Assembly (NCBI RefSeq): GCF_030332225.1
Contig: NZ_JAOWIF010000042.1
Coordinates: 402,176 to 466,175, forward strand
Reading direction: 5' to 3'
From: Citrobacter sp. Cu233
Lineage (GTDB): Bacteria; Pseudomonadota; Gammaproteobacteria; Enterobacterales; Enterobacteriaceae
Length of the DNA: 64,000 nucleotides
Part shown: positions 57,159 to 64,000 of the stretch, piece after piece
Layout of the letters: every line of letters begins with the position of its first letter
Position numbering within the stretch: position 1 is the first letter of the stretch
Made by a program: the position numbers and the translations under genes
The notes under the pieces: generated by a model
Told to the model about the DNA's origin: nothing
Seen by the model: the letters and a program-made list of their open reading frames with translations, nothing else
The model's database searches: none

Positions 57159-57953
57159 TTATGCGTCGTGTGTGATGACTGCCGGGATGGTGTCATCCTT
57201 GCGTAATGTCAGAATTTCACAGCCGTTTTCCGTTACCACAATAGTATGCTCGTACTGAGCAGACAAGCTGCGGTCTTTGGTTTTCACCGTCCAGCCGTCT
57301 TTCATGGTGCGGATGCGGTAATCACCGGCATTCAGCATCGGTTCTACGGTGAAGGTCATGCCCGGCTGCAGTACCACGCCGCCGTCGTCTGCATCGTAGT
57401 GCAGAACCTGAGGTTCTTCATGGAAGCCACGACCGATACCGTGGCCGCAGTATTCACGTACCACAGAGAAGCCTTCACCTTCTGCGTATTTCTGAATGGC
57501 AGCACCCAGGGTACGCAGGCGAATACCCGGTTTTACCATGCGCAGTGCCAGATACAGGCTTTCCTGCGTTACGCGGCACAGACGCTCGCCAAGAATGGTC
57601 GGTTTACCGACGATAAACATTTTGGACGTATCGCCGTGGTACTCGTCTTTAATCACGGTGACGTCGATGTTGACGATATCCCCATCTTTCAGGTGCTTAG
57701 CGTCATCCGGGATCCCGTGGCACACGACTTCATTAATAGAGATGCACACGGATTTCGGATAACCGTGATAACCCAGGCACGCGGAAATCGCCTGCTGTTC
57801 ATTCACGATGTAGTCGTTACAGATGCGATCCAATTCGCCGGTGCTCACGCCCGGTTTGATAAATGGTTCGATCATCTCCAGCACTTCGGCTGCCAGACGG
57901 CCAGCGACGCGCATTTTTTCGATTTCTTCAGGGGTCTTAATTGAGATAGCCAT
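57159..57953 (-). CDS. map: Methionine aminopeptidase type I
   Basis: Removes the initiator methionine from new proteins; essential. 264 residues. Metal ligands of the pita-bread fold are Asp97 (VNIDVTVI), Asp108 (GDTSKMF), His171 (CGHGIGRGFHE), Glu204 (TVEPMLN) and Glu235 (YEHTI). His79 is in CHGIPDDA. Divergent from rpsB across a 450-bp gap that holds an ERIC element and the rpsB leader. Confidence 0.97.
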   Translation of the reverse strand: MAISIKTPEEIEKMRVAGRLAAEVLEMIEPFIKPGVSTGELDRICNDYIVNEQQAISACLGYHGYPKSVCISINEVVCHGIPDDAKHLKDGDIVNIDVTVIKDEYHGDTSKMFIVGKPTILGERLCRVTQESLYLALRMVKPGIRLRTLGAAIQKYAEGEGFSVVREYCGHGIGRGFHEEPQVLHYDADDGGVVLQPGMTFTVEPMLNAGDYRIRTMKDGWTVKTKDRSLSAQYEHTIVVTENGCEILTLRKDDTIPAVITHDA

Positions 57954-58052
57954 GAATTCTGTCCATCAGTGTCGATTATTTCGACAATAATTGTGTAAGT
58001 GTCGTCAATGGTATCAGTCTGGGGTGTACCCTGCCAAATTGAGAATCATTCT

Positions 58053-58180
58053 GAACTTCGCCTTTCGTGCCACAGATGCGTTGGCTACATTTTTTCACCC
58101 CAGTCACTTACTGGTCGTAAGCTCCCGGGGATTCAAAAATTTGCCGCCTGTCTGTAACACGAAATTCATTGTTCAATACA
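58053..58180. repeat. ERIC element between map and rpsB
   Basis: Core TTCACCCCAGTCACTTACT and GTAAGCTCCCGGGGATTCA match the ERIC inverted repeat closely. The left part CTTCGCCTTTCGTGCCACAGATGCGTTGGCTAC and right part TTGCCGCCTGTCTGTAACACGAAATTCATTGTTCAATA match the ERIC flanks more loosely. The core palindrome would form a strong hairpin. Boundaries are approximate to 5 bp. Confidence 0.8.
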
Positions 58181-58200
58181 GCACAGACCGCCAACAATTA

Positions 58201-58230
58201 TTGGTGTCGGTGGCGTATTTGTGGTATAAA
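58201..58230 (+). promoter_or_regulatory. rpsB promoter with GC-rich discriminator
   Basis: TTGGTG (58201-58206), an 18-bp spacer and TATAAA (58225-58230) with an extended-10 TG at 58222-58223. The following GCGCGCCGG is the GC-rich discriminator typical of promoters repressed by ppGpp and DksA. Confidence 0.75.
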
Positions 58231-58239
58231 GCGCGCCGG

Positions 58240-59129
<890 letters not shown>

Positions 59130-59183
59130 TAAGGCACGCTCGTTAGAGCCCCCTTATAAACCAGGTAGTATCACGTTTGGTTA

Positions 59184-59205
59184 GGGGCCCCTCAGGCCCC
59201 TTTTT
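59184..59205 (+). terminator. Attenuator/terminator between rpsB and tsf
   Basis: GGGGCC-cctca-GGCCCC followed by TTTTT, 55 bases after rpsB. Partial readthrough would set the S2 to EF-Ts ratio. Confidence 0.9.
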
Positions 59206-59263
59206 CACTTTTAAATCTGTGCGGTTTCATGCCGGGCAGATCAAATCTTCCGAGGATTTTAGA

Positions 59264-60115
59264 ATGGCTGAAATTACCGCATCCCTGGTAAAAGAGCTGC
59301 GTGAGCGTACTGGCGCAGGCATGATGGATTGCAAAAAAGCACTGACTGAAGCTAATGGCGACATCGAGCTGGCAATCGAAAACATGCGTAAGTCCGGTGC
59401 TATCAAAGCAGCGAAAAAAGCAGGCAACGTGGCTGCTGACGGCGTAATCAAAACCAAAATCGACGGCAATATCGCTTTCATTCTGGAAGTTAACTGCCAG
59501 ACTGACTTCGTGGCTAAAGATGCTGGTTTCCAGGCATTTGCTGACAAAGTACTGGACGCTGCCGTTGCTGGCAAAATCACTGATGTTGAAGTGCTGAAAG
59601 CACAGTTCGAAGAAGAACGTGTTGCTCTGGTTGCTAAAATCGGTGAGAACATCAACATTCGTCGCGTTGCTTCCCTTGAAGGCGACGTTCTGGGTAGCTA
59701 CCAGCACGGTGCTCGTATCGGTGTTCTGGTTGCTGCAACTGGCGCTGATGAAGAACTGGTTAAACAGCTGGCAATGCACATCGCTGCAAGCAAACCAGAA
59801 TTCGTTAAGCCGGAAGACGTTTCTGCTGAAGTAGTAGAAAAAGAATACCAGGTTCAGCTGGACATCGCGATGCAGTCTGGTAAGCCGAAAGAAATCGCAG
59901 AGAAAATGGTTGAAGGCCGCATGAAGAAATTCACCGGTGAAGTTTCTCTGACTGGTCAGCCTTTCGTTATGGAACCGAGCAAATCTGTTGCTCAGCTGCT
60001 GAAAGAGCACAACGCTGACGTAACTGGTTTCATCCGCTTCGAAGTGGGTGAAGGCATCGAGAAAGTTGAGACTGACTTTGCAGCAGAAGTTGCTGCGATG
60101 TCCAAGCAGTCTTAA
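59264..60115 (+). CDS. tsf: Elongation factor Ts
   Basis: Nucleotide exchange factor that recycles EF-Tu from GDP to GTP form. 283 residues. The N-terminal UBA-like domain (about 1-55, [15 protein letters not shown]) is followed by the core with the TDFVAKD motif (about 78-84) that pries open the EF-Tu magnesium site. The C-terminal coiled coil follows. ATG 59264 follows CGAGGA by 7 bases; an upstream GTG (59177) lies inside the terminator and is not used. Confidence 0.98.
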   Translation: MAEITASLVKELRERTGAGMMDCKKALTEANGDIELAIENMRKSGAIKAAKKAGNVAADGVIKTKIDGNIAFILEVNCQTDFVAKDAGFQAFADKVLDAAVAGKITDVEVLKAQFEEERVALVAKIGENINIRRVASLEGDVLGSYQHGARIGVLVAATGADEELVKQLAMHIAASKPEFVKPEDVSAEVVEKEYQVQLDIAMQSGKPKEIAEKMVEGRMKKFTGEVSLTGQPFVMEPSKSVAQLLKEHNADVTGFIRFEVGEGIEKVETDFAAEVAAMSKQS

Positions 60116-60120
60116 TTTTA

Positions 60121-60150
60121 AAAGGAGCCGCCTGAGGGCGGCTTCTTTTT
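60121..60150 (+). terminator. tsf terminator
   Basis: AGCCGCC-tgag-GGCGGCT stem with TTCTTTTT tail, beginning 5 bases after the stop. Confidence 0.92.
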
Positions 60151-60260
60151 GCGTCCGACTTGTAAATTCAGCTAAGCGCTATAGTGGCAAGGCTGAAAAG
60201 CGACATACAATGTCGCTGGAATTAACTCATCTCATTCGTTGACAGTCTCAGGAAAGAAAC

Positions 60261-60986
60261 ATGGCTACCAATGCAAAACCCGTCTACAAACGTATTCTGC
60301 TTAAGTTAAGTGGCGAAGCTCTGCAAGGTTCAGAAGGCTTCGGTATTGATGCAAGCATACTTGACCGTATGGCTCAGGAAATCAAAGAGCTGGTCGAGCT
60401 GGGAATCCAGGTTGGCGTAGTGATCGGTGGTGGTAACCTGTTCCGTGGTGCTGGTCTGGCGAAAGCAGGGATGAACCGCGTCGTGGGCGACCACATGGGC
60501 ATGTTAGCCACCGTAATGAACGGTCTGGCGATGCGTGACGCACTACACCGCGCCTATGTGAACGCTCGCCTGATGTCCGCAATTCCTCTGAACGGTGTGT
60601 GTGATAACTACAGCTGGGCAGAAGCGATCAGTCTGCTGCGTAACAACCGCGTGGTTATTTTGTCCGCCGGTACTGGCAACCCGTTCTTCACTACCGACTC
60701 CGCAGCTTGCCTGCGCGGTATTGAAATTGAAGCCGATGTGGTTCTGAAAGCCACTAAAGTTGATGGTGTGTTTACCGCTGATCCAGCTAAAGATCCAACG
60801 GCAACCATGTACGAGCAGCTGACCTATGCTGAAGTACTGGATAAAGAACTGAAAGTGATGGATCTGGCTGCGTTCACGCTGGCTCGTGACCACAAATTAC
60901 CGATTCGTGTCTTTAACATGAACAAACCGGGTGCGTTGCGCCGTGTTGTCATGGGTGAAAAAGAAGGCACGTTAATCACGGAATAA
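60261..60986 (+). CDS. pyrH: UMP kinase
   Basis: Phosphorylates UMP to UDP; hexameric, activated by GTP and inhibited by UTP. It also acts in pyrimidine control of carAB in E. coli. 241 residues of the amino-acid kinase fold: KLSGEALQG (about 15-23), [27 protein letters not shown] (about 56-82), [19 protein letters not shown] (about 136-154) and [14 protein letters not shown] (about 165-178). GAAAGAA precedes the ATG. Confidence 0.98.
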   Translation: MATNAKPVYKRILLKLSGEALQGSEGFGIDASILDRMAQEIKELVELGIQVGVVIGGGNLFRGAGLAKAGMNRVVGDHMGMLATVMNGLAMRDALHRAYVNARLMSAIPLNGVCDNYSWAEAISLLRNNRVVILSAGTGNPFFTTDSAACLRGIEIEADVVLKATKVDGVFTADPAKDPTATMYEQLTYAEVLDKELKVMDLAAFTLARDHKLPIRVFNMNKPGALRRVVMGEKEGTLITE

Positions 60987-61125
60987 TTCCCGTTGCGGCT
61001 AAATGCAGGTAATATTCCGCTTTAATGTCGCGGGATACGTCCCTCAAAATTAATCAAGACTATACTTGTCACACCTTGTGTAGTGGGTATGGTCTGACTG
61101 AAACCAGCTTTCAAGGATTCGTAAC

Positions 61126-61683
61126 GTGATCAACGATATCAGAAAAGATGCTGAAGTACGCATGGACAAATGCGTCGAAGCATTCAAAAATCAAATCAGC
61201 AAAATTCGCACGGGTCGTGCTTCTCCCAGCCTGCTGGATGGCATTATCGTGGAATATTACGGCACGCCGACTCCGCTACGCCAGCTGGCAAGCGTAACGG
61301 TTGAAGATTCCCGTACCCTGAAAATCAACGTGTTTGACCGCTCTATGGGGCCGGCTGTTGAGAAAGCGATTATGGCTTCCGACCTCGGTCTGAACCCAAG
61401 CTCAGCGGGCTCTGACATCCGCGTTCCGCTGCCTCCGCTGACCGAAGAGCGTCGTAAAGATCTGACCAAGATCGTACGTGGTGAAGCTGAAGGCGCGCGT
61501 GTTGCTGTGCGTAACGTACGCCGTGATGCCAACGACAAAGTGAAAGCGCTGTTGAAAGATAAAGAGATCAGCGAAGATGACGATCGCCGTTCTCAGGACG
61601 ACGTACAGAAACTGACCGATGCTGCAATCAAGAAAGTGGATGCGGCGCTGGCAGAGAAAGAAGCGGAACTGATGCAGTTCTGA
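61126..61683 (+). CDS. frr: Ribosome recycling factor
   Basis: Splits the post-termination ribosome with EF-G; essential. 185 residues, a tRNA-shaped protein with a three-helix bundle (1-30 and 105-185) and a small domain (about 31-104, [26 protein letters not shown]). Arg132 region [25 protein letters not shown] is conserved. GTG start at 61126 behind AAGGA with an 8-base gap, as in E. coli. Confidence 0.98.
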   Translation: MINDIRKDAEVRMDKCVEAFKNQISKIRTGRASPSLLDGIIVEYYGTPTPLRQLASVTVEDSRTLKINVFDRSMGPAVEKAIMASDLGLNPSSAGSDIRVPLPPLTEERRKDLTKIVRGEAEGARVAVRNVRRDANDKVKALLKDKEISEDDDRRSQDDVQKLTDAAIKKVDAALAEKEAELMQF

Positions 61684-61697
61684 TTCGCCTGTACGCT

Positions 61698-61750
61698 AAA
61701 AACGCCGCTTAGAAGGCCTGAGAAGGCTGGATGGCGGCGTTTTGCTTTTT
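61698..61750 (+). terminator. frr terminator
   Basis: The outer stem AAAACGCCGC / GCGGCGTTTT pairs around a region with a smaller GGCC-rich stem. It is followed by GCTTTTTT, about 15 bases after the stop. Confidence 0.82.
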
Positions 61751-61779
61751 TATCCTGTCTCAATTCTTCTGGATGTCTC

Positions 61780-62976
61780 ATGAAGCAATTAACCATCCTG
61801 GGCTCAACCGGCTCTATTGGTTGCAGTACGCTCGATGTAGTACGCCATAACCCGGATAAATTTCGTGTTGCTGCGTTGGTAGCGGGTAAAAATGTCGCCC
61901 GTATGGTGGAGCAATGTCTGGAGTTTTCCCCCCGCTACGCGGTGATGGATGATGAAAAAAGTGCAGCGCTGGTGAAATCTGCATTGCGGGATCATGGAAG
62001 TCGCACCGAGGTGATGTGCGGGCAGCAGGCTGCCTGTGATATGGCTGCGTTGGATGATGTCGATCAGGTCATGGCGGCAATAGTCGGTGCGGCAGGGTTG
62101 TTGCCAACACTTGCGGCAATCCGCGCGGGCAAAAACATTTTGCTGGCGAATAAAGAGTCTCTGGTAACCTGCGGGCGTCTGTTTATGGACGACGTGAAAC
62201 GGCATAAAGCGCGGCTTTTGCCGGTAGATAGCGAACATAACGCGATTTTTCAGAGTTTACCGCAACCTGTCCAACACAATCTGGGATACGCTGACCTTGA
62301 GCAAAACGGCGTTGTGTCTGTTCTGCTTACCGGGTCTGGTGGCCCTTTCCGTGAAACGCCATTGCACGATCTGGCTCTAATGACTCCCGATCAGGCATGC
62401 CGCCATCCGAATTGGTCGATGGGACGAAAAATCTCTGTCGACTCCGCCACCATGATGAATAAAGGCCTGGAATACATTGAGGCGCGTTGGTTATTTAATG
62501 CCAGTGCAAGTCAGATGGAAGTGTTGATCCATCCACAGTCGGTTATTCATTCGATGGTCCGTTATCAGGATGGTAGCGTCCTGGCCCAGTTGGGTGAGCC
62601 TGATATGCGCACACCTATCGCCCATACGATGGCATGGCCGGAACGTGTGAGCTCTGGCGTTAAGCCTGTCGATTTTTGCAAACTCAGTGCATTGACGTTT
62701 TCCGCACCTGATTATCAGCGTTATCCGTGCCTGAAACTTGCGATGGACGCGTTTGAGCAAGGGCAAGCGGCGACAACGGCGCTGAACGCCGCGAATGAAA
62801 TTACCGTTGCCGCATTTTTGGCGCAGCAAATTCGATTTACCGATATCGCCGATCTCAATTTATCCGTACTGGATAAGATGGATTTGCAGGAACCGCAGAG
62901 CGTTGATGATGTGCTGAGGGTCGATGCCATCGCCAGAGATGTCGCGACAAAACAAGTGACACGACTCTCAAGCTGA
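61780..62976 (+). CDS. dxr: 1-deoxy-D-xylulose 5-phosphate reductoisomerase
   Basis: First committed step of the MEP isoprenoid pathway: makes 2-C-methyl-D-erythritol 4-phosphate with NADPH; target of fosmidomycin. 398 residues. NADPH-binding [13 protein letters not shown] (about 8-20), [12 protein letters not shown] (Lys125), the metal triad [10 protein letters not shown] (Asp150, Glu152) and [10 protein letters not shown] (Glu231), and flexible-loop region [17 protein letters not shown]. Isoprenoids made here feed uppS, the next gene. Confidence 0.98.
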   Translation: MKQLTILGSTGSIGCSTLDVVRHNPDKFRVAALVAGKNVARMVEQCLEFSPRYAVMDDEKSAALVKSALRDHGSRTEVMCGQQAACDMAALDDVDQVMAAIVGAAGLLPTLAAIRAGKNILLANKESLVTCGRLFMDDVKRHKARLLPVDSEHNAIFQSLPQPVQHNLGYADLEQNGVVSVLLTGSGGPFRETPLHDLALMTPDQACRHPNWSMGRKISVDSATMMNKGLEYIEARWLFNASASQMEVLIHPQSVIHSMVRYQDGSVLAQLGEPDMRTPIAHTMAWPERVSSGVKPVDFCKLSALTFSAPDYQRYPCLKLAMDAFEQGQAATTALNAANEITVAAFLAQQIRFTDIADLNLSVLDKMDLQEPQSVDDVLRVDAIARDVATKQVTRLSS

Positions 62977-63078
62977 TGATAATCCCTCTGTGGGGGATCG
63001 TGCTATTTGTTAGCGTTGGGCTTCAGTGATATAGTCTGCGCCACCTGATCGCAGGTATTTGCTTTTTTTCGATCGGGT

Positions 63079-63104
63079 AAGCCGTGGTTTGACACGGCTT
63101 TTTT
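63079..63104 (+). terminator. Terminator between dxr and uppS
   Basis: AAGCCGTG-gtttga-CACGGCTT followed by a T run, about 100 bases after dxr. The intervening sequence holds no gene. Confidence 0.85.
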
Positions 63105-63163
63105 GTGGATAGGCTTCAGTATTCCTGAGTACCGTAAATCCTTTCAGGGACTAAAAACGCGTT

Positions 63164-63922
63164 ATGTTGTCTGCAACTAAACCATTAAGCGAAAATTTGC
63201 CAGCACATGGTTGTCGCCATGTCGCAATTATCATGGATGGCAATGGCCGCTGGGCGAAAAAGCAAGGGAAGATCCGCGCCTTTGGGCACAAGGCCGGAGC
63301 AAAATCCGTCCGCCGGGCTGTCTCTTTTGCTGCCAATAACGGTATTGATGCGTTAACGCTGTATGCCTTTAGCAGTGAGAACTGGAACCGACCAGCGCAG
63401 GAAGTCAGCGCGTTAATGGAGTTGTTTGTGTGGGCACTTGATAGCGAAGTGAAAAACCTGCACCGCCATAACGTGCGCCTGCGTATTATTGGGGATATCA
63501 GTCGATTTAACACTCGTTTGCAAGAACGGATTCGCAAGTCGGAAGCGCTTACCGCCCAGAATACCGGGCTAACGCTGAATATTGCCGCGAATTACGGTGG
63601 ACGGTGGGATATTGTCCAGGGCGTCAGGCAACTGGCACAACAGGTGCAGGAAGGTCTGTTGCGTCCGGAGCAAATTGATGAAGAGATGCTTGGCCAGCAA
63701 GTTTGTATGCATGAGCTGGCTCCTGTGGATTTAGTGATAAGGACTGGGGGAGAGCATCGAATTAGTAATTTTTTGTTGTGGCAAATTGCCTACGCCGAAC
63801 TTTACTTTACGGATGTTCTCTGGCCCGATTTCGATGAACAAGACTTTGAAGGTGCGCTACATGCCTTTGCTAATCGTGAGCGTCGTTTCGGCGGCACCGA
63901 GCCCGGTGATGAAAAAGCCTGA
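63164..63922 (+). CDS. uppS: Undecaprenyl diphosphate synthase (ditrans,polycis)
   Basis: Adds eight isopentenyl units to farnesyl diphosphate to make the C55 lipid carrier for peptidoglycan and O-antigen. 252 residues, also called ispU. Motifs are [12 protein letters not shown] (catalytic Asp26), [22 protein letters not shown], and near the C-terminus [25 protein letters not shown] (about 193-217). The ATG at 63164 lies 12 bases past CAGGGAC; E. coli has a tandem ATG here. It ends 12 bases before cdsA. Confidence 0.97.
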   Translation: MLSATKPLSENLPAHGCRHVAIIMDGNGRWAKKQGKIRAFGHKAGAKSVRRAVSFAANNGIDALTLYAFSSENWNRPAQEVSALMELFVWALDSEVKNLHRHNVRLRIIGDISRFNTRLQERIRKSEALTAQNTGLTLNIAANYGGRWDIVQGVRQLAQQVQEGLLRPEQIDEEMLGQQVCMHELAPVDLVIRTGGEHRISNFLLWQIAYAELYFTDVLWPDFDEQDFEGALHAFANRERRFGGTEPGDEKA

Positions 63923-63934
63923 TGGGGGTCGCTT

Positions 63935-64000
63935 TTGCTGAAGTATCGCCTGATTTCTGCTTTTGTTTTAATACCCGTTGTCATCGCGGCGTTGTTTTTG
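63935..64000 (+). CDS. cdsA: CDP-diglyceride synthase, N-terminal fragment
   Basis: The last 66 bases read TTG-start LLKYRLISAFVLIPVVIAALFL, the first transmembrane segment of E. coli CdsA (MLKYRLISAFVLIPVVIAALFL). The enzyme makes CDP-diacylglycerol, the precursor of all phospholipids. TTG 63935 sits behind GGGGG (63924-63928). The rest of the gene is beyond the window. Confidence 0.93.
   Translation, partial: MLKYRLISAFVLIPVVIAALFL

Overview
The window is a chromosomal stretch of an enterobacterium close to Escherichia and Salmonella. Nearly every protein aligns end to end with its K-12 counterpart as I remember it, and the order aceF-lpd-acnB-hpt-can-panDCB-folK-pcnB-dksA-mrcB-fhuACDB-hemL-degP-dapD-glnD-map-rpsB-tsf-pyrH-frr-dxr-uppS-cdsA is the 2.5-4.4 minute region of that chromosome. 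Several local differences from K-12 (no speE-speD, no gcd, a chemoreceptor gene after cueO, a relocated fimbrial operon) point to a relative such as Citrobacter. The genus is my inference; no phylogenetic marker was searched.

Layout. 1-7.8 kb: end of pyruvate dehydrogenase (aceF, lpd), a two-gene envelope operon of unknown function (DUF3300/DUF2950) and aconitase B. 7.8-16.9 kb: yacC, copper oxidase cueO with a textbook CueR operator, a methyl-accepting chemotaxis protein with a perfect-match FliA promoter, hpt, can, an ABC exporter (yadGH), a lone PTS IIA protein and a polysaccharide deacetylase. 16.9-23.9 kb: a seven-gene chaperone-usher fimbrial operon. 24.2-31.5 kb: pantothenate, folate and RNA-processing genes (panDCB, folK, pcnB, gluQ, dksA, sfsA, thpR), all on the minus strand. 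31.6-42.9 kb: hrpB, mrcB and the Fur-type ferrichrome operon fhuACDB. 42.9-53.4 kb: hemL, clcA, erpA, yadS, btuF-mtn, dgt, degP (sigma-E promoter), cdaR and yaeH. 53.5-64 kb: dapD, glnD and map on the minus strand, then rpsB-tsf-pyrH-frr-dxr-uppS-cdsA on the plus strand, a translation, nucleotide and envelope-lipid growth cluster.

Intergenic DNA is rich in REP/BIME elements at gene junctions. ERIC elements occur in two places. One lies upstream of rpsB. The other is a 127-bp copy inside the 5' end of folK that keeps the reading frame and would lengthen this essential enzyme by 41 codons. That is the most unusual thing I see. There are no tRNA or rRNA genes, no CRISPR array, no insertion sequence and no prophage. 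I found no clearly new multi-gene system. The best candidates for follow-up are the folK/ERIC fusion, the FliA-linked chemoreceptor, the missing speED genes and the uncharacterised DUF3300/DUF2950 pair.
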